Shown here in pieces: positions 1 through 10,341 of a DNA stretch of 64,000 nucleotides. The stretch's first letter is position 1, and each line of letters starts with the position of its first letter. The notes beneath the pieces were generated by a model. It saw nothing but the letters and a program-made list of their open reading frames with translations, had not been told where the DNA came from and made no database searches. The position numbers were made by a program, and so were the translations under genes. This stretch comes from Vandiemenella viatica (lineage: Eukaryota; Arthropoda; Insecta; Orthoptera; Morabidae). The DNA lies in NCBI GenBank assembly GCA_031002005.1, contig CM061919.1, positions 221,710,739-221,774,738 on the forward strand. Reading direction: 5' to 3'.

Positions 1-14
1 TTACCAAGATGATG

Positions 15-298
15 GGTGAGCAATATTATAACAATTCCATATGGCCGTAATGACCTGGTGACAGGGTTTCTATTGGCTGCGCATTCTGCCTTTTTCGCAG
101 CTGCCTTAATCTGCTGGGTACAGGGGACCCATAGTTTAACCGTGGAACTATTCTGGCATACTTCACATTACACGACAAGCTTCGCCAGAGGTGAAGGTTG
201 GGTTAAGGGCTGATGAAAATCCTCACTGAGACAGTGATTTGAACTGGGGACCTTTCTATCTCCAGACACCGATCCACCAGATTGCTTGGATGAGCAGT
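15..298 (-). mobile_element. tRNA-derived SINE, family B, near-complete copy
   Basis: Read on the minus strand, a tRNA-like head (about 298-225) is followed by a unique body ending near 15. It lines up along its length with the plus-strand copy at 29765-30090: both share a 'ggtccc(c/a)gttc' B-box-like stretch, a 'cccttaaccc' segment, a 'ttaaggcagct' segment and 'ggcggaatg/ggcagaatg'. This family differs from the much commoner SINE A here. It is non-coding. The head would have carried the internal RNA polymerase III promoter (known for tRNA-derived SINEs). Confidence 0.62.
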
Positions 299-530
299 AA
301 CATTTTGGCCTTGAATTTGCGATGCCGTGGTTTCGAATCCCCGTCCAGGCATTCAGATTTGTGTTTTTCAGGGTTTCCCCAAATCACTCCAGGTGAATAC
401 CGGGATGCTTCCTACAAACGGCCATGGCCGATTTCCTTACCGTTCTTAGTGCCCAGTCCTTTCCCCCCTTCTAATGGTGTCAACAAGGCTTAAACCCATA
501 AGCAAAAATAATAATAATAAATAAATAAAT
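275..530 (+). mobile_element. tRNA-derived SINE, family A, full-length degenerate copy
   Basis: The family A pattern is visible in order: a tRNA-like head with an A-box region (gatgagcagtaac) and B box (gtttcgaatccccgtc), then 'catggtttccccaaatcactccaggcgaatgccggga'-type body blocks (here mutated), 'ggccatggccgaattcctt', 'agtcctttcccgcc', 'gacgtcgacgaggcgtaaagccataagcaaaa' in weakened form, and an (AAT)n/(AAAT)n tail at 504-530. It lies directly beside the minus-strand LINE fragment that starts at 540. Confidence 0.8.
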
Positions 531-539
531 CTGCAGTAA

Positions 540-985
540 TTCCCACAAACAAGTCTTCCTATGCACACTCTCCAATTCCTGTATTCAGTGCACATAATGT
601 GGATCCCGTACTGCCCCACCATACTTGAGTAGTGCTCTATTCGAGCTTTTGTATCCCAGTTCCCTCACTTCCTCGATATATGTCCTCATTACCCATTCTA
701 GTAAATGAATGACTTTGAAATCTCTCCCTAAAACATGCCCAAAATTAACTGACCAATTTCATTTATCATCAAAATAAATTCCAAAATAGCTTCACTCTGT
801 ATCTCATACAAGCAGTTCCTCCATCTTATAATCATACCAAACCTTTAATTTTTTTCTCTGTGTGCCAGATAATTTTTTCCCCATACGAACATACCCATCT
901 AGATATTTTATTCATACCCTCTCTATTTTAATTCTTTTATGTAGAATTGCCATCCACAAACAATGTAACTTCTTAATGTTAACCA
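540..985 (-). mobile_element. CR1-like LINE fragment (post-RT region and part of RT)
   Basis: On the minus strand, short frames read as the CR1-type sequence between the reverse transcriptase and the element tail ('REVRELGYK', a degenerate 'EYGG..WDPH' block). Further on there is a decayed 'AEKI...CKYLGI'-like stretch, then the C-terminal end of the RT palm. No continuous frame remains. It matches the better-preserved copies at 7868-9075, 31805-32615 and 61300-62360 in order of motifs. It is a dead fragment with no promoter or 5' end. Confidence 0.55.
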
Positions 986-1394
986 AATGTAACTCGTCAT
1001 TTACCAATCACAATTTCATAACTCGGTAAACTTCTGAAAGAAAGACAAAATAATGGCTGAAACGTTGGGCTCTGTTAAATTAACAACCAAGATACCAAAG
1101 TAATTATATGATATCAGTGATTAAAAGTTGCTTCCATCATATTTATAAAGAAACAAATGGTTCTGAAGCTTCGCTTCATCCATGCTGCATTGTTTGTATC
1201 AATATGCTACATGCCTCTGCACTAATTTTTTTGTGCTTCTCTGACAGTTACATTAGCTTTCTCTTTAGTAATCTATACAAACATAGTAAACAATTAAATA
1301 ATAAGCACTAAGTAGTGAAAGGAATTACAAATTAGCATAGGGAAATGAACCACCATATACTTTAGACGATGGTTGTGAGGCGTCAATACTTTTT
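986..1394. other. AT-rich unique sequence
   Basis: I see no coding pattern, RNA gene or repeat that I can support here. The 67-codon open frame at 1108-1311 has only low-complexity composition. Confidence 0.4.
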
Positions 1395-1745
1395 TTGCTG
1401 TCTGTCTTTTGACTGATTTGATGCAATTCTCCATTCCTTCTTATCTTGTGCTAACCTCTTCATCTCAACATACCCCTTAAAATCCACATCCTGAATTATC
1501 TGCTTCATATATTCTAATCTGTCTTCCTCTACAGCCCTTACCTTCAAATGTTACCTCTGCTAACAAATTAATCAATCCTGCCTGTTTCAAAATATGTCCT
1601 ACCATCCTGTCTCTTATTTCCTCACACATTATCTGTCCAATTAATTTGCAATATCCTTCTACTGTGCCACATTTCAAATGCTTCAATTTTTCTTGTTTCT
1701 GGTATTCCTTAAGTCCATGCTTTGCTACACATAAAACAGACAAAA
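1395..1745 (-). mobile_element. LINE 3' end (family with 'EYMKQII..VEMKRLAQD' tail)
   Basis: On the minus strand the frame over about 1520-1400 reads as a typical LINE ORF2 C-terminus: EDRLEYMKQIIQD, then GYVEMKRLAQDKKEWR, then NQSKDR and a stop. Upstream, in another frame, DRMVGHIL and GLINLL are the preceding block, so at least one frameshift separates them. The same family appears as a short 3' end at 22125-22240 and as a longer decayed piece at 34075-34580. The clade is not certain from sequence alone. This is a 5'-truncated, non-functional copy. Confidence 0.65.
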
Positions 1746-2049
1746 AGGTAATATTTAACGCTGTAGAGTCTTTTGTTTATTTTATTATTATTTATTTTTA
1801 AGTTTTATTGTATTATTTTGCTCATTTCACCCAACAGAGACCCAATTTGCGTGTACACGTCTGGATCCGCCTGGTGTCTAACTTTTGCAAGAATAAGGCT
1901 ATACACCTAAATATTGCGCATTTCTTGTGTTGGTTCTTTTTTGTTCATCGTTCCCAGCCCACTTCGTCTTTGGTAAGTGTCGGGTCATATGCTAGCTCTG
2001 CCCGACGTGTTGCAATGCCTATTTTTATTTCTTAAGTGGGTATGCCTAT
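1746..2049. other. No feature seen
   Basis: AT-rich spacer. A 75-codon open frame (1808-2035) has no recognisable motif and is probably chance or part of the repeat that follows. Confidence 0.35.
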
Positions 2050-2670
2050 AGAAAATGGACCATTAACATGTACCAAATAACTGGGACTGTAGGGGGAGTG
2101 GGGTTGGATTTTGTAAACCAATTGTAGACAGTACTTTTCTGTTTGCTTTAATGTATACGTGTGCACAGTTCCTTCAAAATTGGATAGGATTATGGATTAT
2201 GTAAAGAACATTGAAAAAATTAATGAGGCTGAAAGAATTAAGAGGGGTTGGGTTTCTGAAAATCAGGTTTAGACAGCTTTTTTATGTATACTTGTGCAAA
2301 GGACCATTGAAATCTGTGTATATGTATAAAGAATGTTTACAATAATAAGGGGGAGGGTTAAAGGAGAGAGGGGTAGGGTTTCTGAAAACCAAATGTAGAC
2401 ACTATTTTTCTGTTGATTTTAAAGAACACATTTGCAAAGTTCCATTGATTTTGGATAAAAACTGTGGGTATGTGTAAAGAACAGACAAAAGTTAAGGAGG
2501 TAGATAGGGGGAGAGGGATTGGGTTTTCGCAAACCAAATGTAGACGGTATTTTTCTGTTTTAAAGTATACATGTGCAAAGGACCATCGAAATCAGATAAA
2601 AAATGTGGGTTCGTATAAAATTAAGAGTTGTAGGGGAGGAGAGGGGGTGAATTTTTTTCTGTCAGAAACC
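2050..2670 (+). repeat. Tandem repeat, four diverged units of about 126-145 bp
   Basis: A block with 'aaaccaaatgtagac', 'tttttctgttt', 'taaagtatacatgtgcaaag', 'gaccattgaaat' and a G-rich 'gggggagaggg' recurs four times. The conserved 'agac' tetranucleotide falls at 2126, 2271, 2397 and 2542, giving spacings of 145, 126 and 145. The units are clearly diverged. The array ends in a tail (2690-2770) with 'aagcaaacaaactttca', which looks like the 3' tail of many insect dispersed repeats, so the array may be the internal tandem part of a non-autonomous element. Confidence 0.7.
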
Positions 2671-2781
2671 TTCGCACGCACGATAACTTACCAAAGTTTG
2701 ATCACCATCGGATGAATGGTATAGGAGTGCATAGAAGACGAACGTACAAGCAAACAAACTTTCATTTTTATGTGTGTGTGG

Positions 2782-4076
2782 TTAAGGGGGTAGATACAGT
2801 TATTGCATTGCAAATATTGAGTGTTTTGTTATTTTTCCCCCTACTGAAGTATACAAGATAATATTATGAAATTTTTTTTGCAGAGATATAGATGCTCTGG
2901 CAACAATGTAAACAGATATTTGAGTTAAAATGTAGGTTGATAAAGTCCCCATTGTCGATGAAAATTTAACAATGCAAATGTGCATATTATCACAGTTTTC
3001 GTTATAGAACAGTAAGTTTTCAATATTTTGCATTTATTTTGATTTAGAATTATAGCTATAATATACAGTTATAACATTCTCTAGAATCATCAAAGTTCTC
3101 TTTGTGTAAATGTTTTTATTAAAAAAGTAATATATAAACAGCTTTTCGTTCAAAATATACAACAACAAAAAAATCATAAATCATTCAATTTTCATTTTTC
3201 TTCAGATCTTCTAGTCCATGCTGTAGATCATGGTATGGTGAGTGTTCACTGAAAATTAGAAGATGATATGAGCATTACACAAAGAGTTACCAGGGAAACC
3301 ATTTTAGAAATACATGAACCGAGAAAATCAACTTTGAAGTTTAAAAATCTTCTTACTGTACCTTAATATAAGTTTTTTGAACTAAAACTGCCCAGATGAA
3401 TAAAACACTCCTTGCTCCTCTTCTTTCCAAGCTTCATTTTGTAACTTGAGCCTCTTCCTTGCTTTTCTTGATTCCTTCGTGGAATGTTTTGCCTTTTTTT
3501 TTGGGAACTGCTTATTCTCCGCATGTCTTCATTCCTAAAATATATTATCATGTTGTGGCCCACAGGTACTTCCAGTCTCTCAAAAACCTTTAATCTGCCA
3601 TCCATACCATCATTGAAAGTAACCACAGCATCATAAGTCCCAATTTGTACTATTCTCCTTCCATAAAAGCCAGTCTTTGGGCAAACATTCCAAATTTTTG
3701 AGTGGAATGACTCATTGGGATTTTGAGTGAATCCACCCACTCACCTTTTTAACAATTTTGGGTCACAAAGATCCTGAAAGATGGGCTTAATTTCTTCCAT
3801 TACTGCAACTGGAAGATTGTTTTTATGCTTATACATTTTCATGTAAAGCTTTCTGGTACGGGCACCAGCTATCAGCTCCTTTTGGGCAACGTGAGTGCAT
3901 TGAATTACCAAATGTCGCCCGCACATCCCTATAGATATTAATCAATAACTCTGCAGCCAATCAAGATATTTTCATGAAATTTTCACATATGTAAAGGTAA
4001 AGAAATGAAGAACATTATGGGTCTATTTTTGAAAAATGTGATTTTTTGGCCATGATTACTGTATCTACCCCCTTAA
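2782..4076 (-). mobile_element. DNA transposon flanked by TTAA, internally deleted
   Basis: Terminal inverted repeats GGGGGTAGATACAGT begin at 2786 and end at 4072. They are flanked on both sides by TTAA (2782-2785 and 4073-4076), the expected target duplication. The 1.29-kb interior holds, on the minus strand, the C-terminal part of a transposase (separate entry). The N-terminal two thirds is missing, so this is an internally deleted, immobile copy. TTAA duplication is known for piggyBac, Kolobok and Sola3 elements. The G-rich ends and the transposase type do not fit piggyBac (CCY ends), so a Kolobok-like assignment is my best guess. Confidence 0.75.
3363..3926 (-). pseudogene. Transposase C-terminal remnant (Mutator-like-domain family of TTAA element)
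   Basis: One minus-strand frame runs from 3926 to 3363, broken only by a TGA at 3743-3741. Before the stop, HKNNLPVAVMEEIKPIFQDL and DPKLLKR are visible. After it come TQNPNESFHSKIWNVCPK, then IGTYDAVVTFNDG, and a basic tail. The order 'LP..VMEEIKPIF..L..P.LLKKC.HG.TQN.NES...WN..PK' is typical of proteins annotated in insects and hydrozoans as Mutator-like-transposase-domain proteins. The TGA sits where that family has the Cys of its 'KCLHG' motif, consistent with a TGC/TGT to TGA change. The N-terminal part with the expected catalytic acidic residues is absent. It lies inside the TTAA-flanked inverted repeats and is read towards the 2786 end. Confidence 0.7.
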
Positions 4077-4079
4077 GTG

Positions 4080-4775
4080 AGGTATGTAGCAAGGAGAATA
4101 TTATCATGAATTACCAATTTAGAGTAAACAGATTGTAGTGTTCTAATAATATGGGTAATCCAAATCAGTTTAAATTTTTATTTTATTAAAAATTTTCTGT
4201 TTGGTTTATTTTACCATTACAGAGATTATAATTATCATTCCTCAATTTTTTCACCACCACAGCAATCTCCACCCTACCCACTTGGTTCTTCCTTGGTTTA
4301 ATCATGTGATAAATCTCTGTGAATACACATCCTTGCCAAACATCCTTGAATTTTGGCTATGGTTTGTACCAAAATTTCATATTTGTTTGGCATGCATTCA
4401 TCTTTTGCGAGTGATGGGTTTATTTTCCGTACCCTTTCTTATTTTCACTAACTGAAACTATTTAGAACCGTTCTTTATAGAACATTAAGTTTCTCTTCAG
4501 AGTTTTTGATGTCTTAAGCAAACCAATGTCACCTAATATCACACTTGTGTGAAGCCGTTTCACTGACTGCATTTTATTGCTATGGATACGGCAGATATGG
4601 TATTGCTATTCCACTACCTGAATGAACACAGCCATTCGCTCTGAGGGTTAGGTAACAGGAGAGGATGGGTAGTTGAGGTGTGGAGTAAGAGGGTTATGAC
4701 CTTGAACTGCCAATTTGGAGTGGATAGATTACAGTATTCTAATATTAGAGGTAATGTTTCTATCAGTTTATGTTA
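4080..4775 (+). repeat. Two-copy direct repeat, about 90 bp each
   Basis: The segment around 4100-4175 (…gaattaccaatttagagt…, ttctaataatatgggtaat, …atcagttta) recurs in diverged form at about 4695-4772 (ctgccaatttggagt, ttctaatattagaggtaat, atcagttta). The copies lie about 595 bp apart. The first copy starts right after the TTAA transposon. Origin unknown: local tandem duplication or two pieces of one dispersed repeat. Confidence 0.45.
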
Positions 4776-4938
4776 ATGATGAAACATTGTTAAGTCTGAT
4801 TGTGATGACAATTACTATTTATAAAGATGCATTTATTGGTGCTATCCAGGTTAATTGTTTTCATAATGTAAAATAATTCAATGTGAGAAAAGAACTATAA
4901 ATTTTGATATGGTTTTTTTTTTAATATTATTTTATCAG

Positions 4939-5204
4939 CAGCTTTTATTTTGTGGCTCATAGTGAGGCAGCTTCATGAAATGGTGGTGATATTAAACAAT
5001 AAAAACTATGGATGTTCAGAAATGTGTACATCTAAAGCCAACATTAGGATCCACACAAAACTAGTAAATGCATCAAAATTGCTAAAACATCTCTTCATGA
5101 AAAGTCATCCACTTTGTGAATCAAGTTATTTATTATGTTCAGTGAAAGAGATGGCAATAACACTTTTTAACCTGTATTGCAACCATGCCAAATTGAATGA
5201 TTAA
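4939..5204 (+). CDS. Candidate 3'-terminal exon of an unrecognised host gene
   Basis: A pyrimidine-rich tract followed by TTTATCAG ends at 4938 and resembles a 3' splice site. The next 88 codons (entering in phase with two nucleotides left over) are open to a TAA at 5202-5204. The peptide includes RQLHEMVVILNNKNYGCSEM, then KLVNASKLLKHLFMKSHPLC and SVKEMAITLFNLYC. This reads like a folded helical protein rather than random AT-rich translation, but I do not recognise it. AATAAA follows at 5210-5215 and again at 6089-6094. A short open stretch at 4767-4849, bounded by AG and GT, could be an upstream exon, but its phase does not join this one. This is weak evidence; chance remains possible. Confidence 0.25.
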
Positions 5205-6088
5205 TACCAAATAAAGAATAGAGCTCTTTTCAGGTCATATTTCATTTGTTAAACTGTCCTATATTACTGTCACCAACTTAATTTGCGCACTCATACAATG
5301 CTTTCTGCATTACTTACTTGAAAAACAATGTGTGGTCGTAATCCTCCCAGAACTTAAATATATAGGTTATTAGACGTATTATTTTGTGATGCCTTTTGAG
5401 CACAATACTGGCATGAATCACACGAAATCAAAAATAAAATGTCTTCATGATATTAGAAAACACCTTGCACAACAACTTAGCTGAACTAGTACTCTGCTTT
5501 CTGCATATTTTATAAGTACAAATCAGATCAAGTTTCCATTTTATATTGGCCCCTTCCTTACATTCTGAATATTGTATGGAACATTTTGAAAAATTCATTT
5601 TTTTTAAAATTAGTTTTAATATTACCATTTTTTATGTATTCATCTGAATACATAACTTGTATGGATAGTAATGTATTCTAGTCACTGTCACAAGCTTTAT
5701 AGATTAGTGCATTTATCTGATTAGCACTGTATATAGTACAATTGGCTAAAGGCTAGAGTCTGTGAAAATGACTTCCTGTCTGCTGTTTCAGACTTAGTTT
5801 CTTCATTCATTTTTTTGCCAAAAGCAGTATTTTGAGTCCTTGTCTATTCAAAAGTTGCTCTGTAATATTCCTTCTAATTTTGTGTGCAACATTAATTTTA
5901 GTGTCAGTGCATTTTTTATTATTTTGATTAAAAATGGTGGAATATTTATATTTTAATATATACAAAGCAGTTGACAATTTACATTTCACTGAATTGTTTT
6001 ATTTCTATTAGCATGCAGAAGATTATACATAACTTATATGATATTATTGAATTTGTTATAGTGTGTTTTCCAGTCTTTTGTAATGATG

Positions 6089-6094
6089 AAATAA
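6089..6094 (+). terminator. Possible polyadenylation signal AATAAA
   Basis: AATAAA is followed within 30 bases by a T/GT-rich stretch (gagtttttacttctgt), the arrangement expected at a metazoan cleavage site. It would close a long AT-rich 3' UTR after the candidate exon ending at 5204. No other support. Confidence 0.3.
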
Positions 6095-6119
6095 AGCTTG
6101 TTATTAAATGAGTTTTTAC

Positions 6120-7865
6120 TTCTGTCATATTACATGTTATGAAGTTTGAGTGCATTTAAAGTTGTAAAAATCTAATTAGAAATGATATTTGTGACACAGT
6201 GGAAAAAATAATCTCTTGGAAATGTCTAGGTTTTAGACAAGCTAATAAACACCTTTTCTTTCCTATATGGGAACAATATTTGATTTAACTATATACTAGG
6301 CTACAGTCATGCACAAAACTTTAATACATATACACAAAATGTTATTTTGGATTTGATCTTTCTGACTGCAGTTTATTTGCCATCAACATATGACAGAAAA
6401 TTTCAGTTCTTTATAGAATTAGAACAGGAATGAAAGGAGAATGACGATGCTTTATTTAACCAAGGAGTGACTTTTGGATCATGTCAGACAAAACCTATGC
6501 GCATTTTCCTTGGCTTGTATTTGTGACTACATTTTTATTAAAATACCAGCTTCTTAGGCGGAAAGCTATTGCTGGGGGCTACCAACACTTTACCTAAACT
6601 GTGATCAATTAAGTTCATGACCTGTGTAGCCTTCTGGACCTTAATATTTAATAAAGTGTTCACCACGTGTTCGTATTATAAACCCCAAATGCGAAGGGTA
6701 CAGTAAATAAGTTCATTTGACTCAGTTTCAAAATTCTTGAATAGTTCTCTCTTACATTATCGGTACCAGAATTGCGGACAGCAGATCCGTTGAAGATTGA
6801 CAGATTAAGCACATTCGCTCGAGAAGACAAACACCCATTAAGTCCCCCTAACTTTGGTGAGAAAACGATTACGGCATGTCAACATGTGTCGTAACATCGA
6901 CCCACGTGGAGCAGTTCGCTCTGCGAACCAACGCTAAGTTAACAGTTTAAAATATAGTGGGAGACTGGGCATTTTCAGGATGGCTGCAGGTATCTTTATC
7001 AACTTTTCAATTTCTATGACATCAGCAAAATCTTTGGAAAATTAATATCTCCCAATGTACTTGATGGTTTAACTTACAATTAATACAGGGGCTTCCTGAT
7101 ATCACATTCTATCTATCTCAATTTAGTTTAGCCTTTGAAAAGATTTGTATAAGATTAACCTTGAAGTCTCTTACATCATCAGCTTGCTGCACTTTCACAA
7201 TTCATGACAATCTCTTTCCAAAATCTTAATTATCTTAGCAATGCTTAGACTTTTTACAAAAATCAAGGTATTTTTTAATCCTCTGAATTTAAGCTATCTC
7301 CTGATATAAATTTTTCAGTTCTGTCTCTTTTCGTTAAAATATTTATTTTTTCTCTTAATTAAAAGTGGTAATTAAATTTGACCTACTTAGTTAATTTTAC
7401 CTTCAAAATATGCTAGCCAATGCTGACTATAGCTGGTAATAAAAGATCAACTGTAACTTTACTAGATTCAAAGTTATTTCAAATCTTAAATTCTAGCTTT
7501 TCTAATCGCATGGGTCAAAATGTAAACAAGCCAAATTATCTCTTAAACTAATTTTTTCCAGGCATAATGAATACACTTAAAAATGATTCTTTTCGGTGAA
7601 CTTTAGTCGTAGAAATGAATGTAAGTGGATCCGTTAGGTTGAAAACAACTTTACGTGAAATTTCTATCTCCTACATAAGCAATTTCAAAATCTAAGTATG
7701 GAGTATACTACTGCTGGAGATAGCTAGTGGAAATGCTTTTGGCGAGTTAACTAATAGTTTCTTTACAAGCTGTGCCCCTGACTTCATCTTGAGGAATCTG
7801 AGATTTCTTCTATTAAGTCACACATAAATCATCAACATAATTACACAGACAAATCTAGCTGCCCT
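6120..7865. other. AT-rich unique sequence, no gene seen
   Basis: No open frame with recognisable motifs, no SINE or LINE block and no clear inverted repeat. Probably intergenic. Confidence 0.4.
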
Positions 7866-7867
7866 AC

Positions 7868-8235
7868 TTTGCTCCCACTCCAACTCTAGTATTTGATACT
7901 CTTAATGTAGGTCCCATATCATCTGACAAAGTTTTGTAACCCATGTGTCTTACTTCCCAGGTAAATCCTCTCCAATAGACGCAGTACTCCAAACTCTTTA
8001 CCTACAACTTTCCGCATTAACCCCTCTCCATTTTAACTTACTGTCTACTAATATTCTCAGGTATTTACATATTATTATTTCAACAAGCGATGCCCTTTCC
8101 ACTGAAAAATCACACATAATCCTTATTTTCATATCTTTAAATCTAATAACTTGACCCTTCTTGGGATGTATCTTCCTTCCATGTTTATCCACTCAATGGG
8201 ACATCCTGTTGAGATCTCTTTGCATTCTACCAAGT
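7868..8235 (-). mobile_element. CR1-like LINE, 3' half of RT, 3' side of a SINE insertion
   Basis: On the minus strand a 64-codon frame (8192-7998) reads DKHGRKIHPKKGQVIRFKD, KIRIMCDF, CKYLRILVDSKLKW. This is the RT thumb-side region in which CR1-type elements have 'CKYLGI.VD..L.W..H'. Downstream frames give weak 'TLVRP..YG..VWDPH.EYQI' and an 'ARFV' start. It is the continuation of 8463-9075: the plus-strand SINE at 8236-8462 split one element in two. Confidence 0.68.
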
Positions 8236-8462
8236 GTGGTGAGTGAGTGGTAACACTGTCCTTTCATTCAGGAGCATGCAGACCTTGTTCGGCCTTCCAG
8301 ATTTCAGTTTTCGTGGTTTCCCGAAATCACTTCAGGCAAATGCCAGGATGGAAAGTTAAGAAGAGAGAGCGAAAGAAAGGGAATTCCTTCCAATTCCTGG
8401 TCCCAGTCCTTTCCCGCCTATGATGACGTTGACAGAGTATAAAGCAACATCGAAAAAACTTT
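8236..8462 (+). mobile_element. SINE A inserted in a CR1-like LINE
   Basis: The head begins with 'gtgtggtgagtgagtggtaac'-type sequence. The body has 'ccagatttcagttttcgtggtttcc', 'cgaaatcacttcaggcaaatgccaggatgg', 'agtcctttcccgcc' and a 'gacgttgac..agtataaagcaa' end. A purine-rich insertion of about 25 bases (gaagagagagcgaaagaaagg region) interrupts the body. Its orientation is opposite to the host LINE. Confidence 0.78.
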
Positions 8463-9075
8463 TCATTTGCTCACAGTTCTCTATTTAATCCTATTGTACA
8501 TCATTATATCAGCAAACATCCTAACCTCTGACTGTGGATGAACTACAGAATCATTCATTACAATACTGAACAGTAATGGTCCTAATACACTGCCTTGTTC
8601 CCACATCCATCTTCCTTGACAAAGCATTACCAACGTTGATGCTTTGCTTCCTTCCTCTTCCACCAGGAAGATAAATCCAAGCTTAAACCAATGGTCTTAA
8701 TCTTATTTGCAACCATTCTATGGCTATCTCTGTCAGATGCTTTAAAAAGATCCAGTGCCCCAATATCTACTTGGCCTGCCTTGTTCATTTCATCTGAAAT
8801 CTCTTATACTAATCGAGATTTGCATGAACAACTTTCTGTAAACTCATGCTACTGACTTAAAACCATTTCTTTTCCTCGCAGATTTTCCTAATATAAGTGG
8901 CTATACAACTCTATCAACTTTTCCATCACTGAAGTCAAACTAAGGAGTCTAAAGTTTTCAACCCTACTTGTGTCCTCCGCCCCTATGAGTTGGTAATACT
9001 AAGGCAGATTTCCACTCCACTGGAATATAGCATTTCCTCATAATCTCCAGTAAATCAAGGATTTTGAAATCTATC
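8463..9075 (-). mobile_element. CR1-like LINE, RT core, 5' side of the SINE insertion
   Basis: Minus-strand frames recover the RT core in order, with many stops and frameshifts. A 'VLPTHRGGG' block stands for the 'PI.K.GD' motif, followed by 'FDFSDGKVDRVVY', an RKRNGFKS remnant of 'Q.GFR..RS', and a decayed 'ALDFSKAFDRVSH' block. A frame at 8663-8481 then has GSVLGPLLFSIVMND, SEVRMFADIMMYNRIK. The catalytic F/YADD appears as FADI, so the second Asp is lost. It is dead as an enzyme. Confidence 0.7.
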
Positions 9076-9079
9076 TCTA

Positions 9080-9450
9080 ATACCTACCAAGATGAGGTTG
9101 CTATCAAATACTATGCCTACATATTTACACTTTAGATCTTCAACAAGCAATTGTTTCCCCCATCCTGCAATCATAAAAGGAACCATTATTTTTCTGCGTT
9201 CTTAATAAGCTAATTCTTGGCATTTATCTTCATTCCATGTTAATCTAAATATTCTGTGCAGGTCCCCCTGTAGCTGTCTCAGTCCTCTCCCATTTTAATT
9301 CTTTGATATCTGGAAACAATGTAACTTCTGATTGTAAACCACCAACACAATCATTCATTAGAATAGTGAACAGCAGTGGTCCTATTACTCTACTCTGTAA
9401 CACTTGTTTTAAATCCCACCACTTTTGATAGCTCATTTCTTTTCCCATCT
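9080..9450 (-). mobile_element. CR1-like LINE, second RT fragment
   Basis: On the minus strand the frame 9448-9245 reads GPLLFTILMND, GLQSEVTLFPDI and IKELKWERTE. The first two are the RT motif preceding the active site and a ruined 'FADD' (FPDI). Beyond it, decayed 'INAKN..LI', 'AGWGKQLLVEDLKCKYVGI' and 'FDSNL' blocks follow. It belongs to a different copy, and perhaps a different subfamily, from 8463-9075, because the same RT region occurs twice. Confidence 0.65.
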
Positions 9451-9494
9451 CTTTGCTTTATGCCTTTTAAAAATTCCTTTACAATACTGCTGTG

Positions 9495-9900
9495 AGCAAA
9501 TTGGTGTACAAAACCGTGGTTGGATCATTGGTTGAGTATGTTAGGGTAGTATGGAACCCACATAATTGGTATCAGGTGCCAAAGATGGAAGGGGGAAAAA
9601 GAGGGTAGCTAGATTTGTTTGTGGACAGTACTGTAAAACATACTCAGTTATGTATATGATAAAGGTGCTGGGTTCACAGATTTTGAAAGCCAAGAGATGG
9701 GTGAAGATAGTCTTCTGGTTGGCACACATTTATGATGAGGCTTGGATGGATATTAGATAAAGGATTAGGAGCAATGTGACATGTGGAAGGGATGACCATT
9801 ACCATAAATTAGCCCCAGATTTCAGCCCTAACAAACAAAGTAAGTTTTCATTTATATGTAAGAGTCAGGAACTGTAATAAATTATCTAGGTGTGTAGTGA
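9495..9900 (+). mobile_element. CR1-like LINE 3' region, plus strand
   Basis: Plus-strand frames read 'YKTVVGSLVEYV..VWNPHNWYQ', GGKKRVARFVCGQY, 'YSVMYMIKVLGSQ', 'IYDEAWMDIR' and 'HYHKLAPDF'. This is the C-terminal extension that CR1-type elements carry after the RT (typically 'RRAARFV.G.Y....SVT.MI.ELGWDSLE.RR'). It starts at almost the same point of the element where the minus-strand neighbour ends, giving an inverted junction near 9480. Confidence 0.65.
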
Positions 9901-10171
9901 ATAATTAATCTCAAACTATGAAATAATTGAACGAAAAAAAAAAAATGTGAGTGAATGGAAGAGGGCAAGTTTGAAGTTTTTAATTTAACTTTGGGAATCA
10001 ACGTTTTATCTCTCGTAACAATTACCAAAAACACAGCTTACAAAAGGTCATATAATTACTGAGGCATATCAAAATGGATTAAACAGGCACTAAGAACTAT
10101 AGTGACTGGAATTCTATATTTTCCTATCAGTGATATAACTGCCTAGATTGAAAGTAAGTACAAGACTCAAG

Positions 10172-10333
10172 CAGTACCGGATAATCACATAGCAGGAGGT
10201 AGCAAATACTACGGGCCTCGTGCCTCCTAGGGGGGGGCCCCGCGCCTAGGCTAGATGGGCGACTTTTTTTTTTTTTTTAAGGGCCTCTTCTTCACATTTG
10301 CTACCGGCCTCGCGCTGTCTTAATCCGGCCCTG
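10172..10333. mobile_element. hAT-like MITE, 162 bp
   Basis: Ends are CAGTACCGGATAATCACATA at the left and, read inward on the other strand, CAGGGCCGGATTAAGACAGC at the right. The similarity continues inward through 'GGTAGCAAAT' to 'GGGCCTC'. The flanking octamers are gactcaag (10164-10171) and gacacaag (10334-10341), 7 of 8 identical, as expected for the 8-bp target duplication of hAT elements. The interior holds a GC-rich palindrome and a T15 run. No coding capacity. Confidence 0.7.
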
Positions 10334-10341
10334 GACACAAG

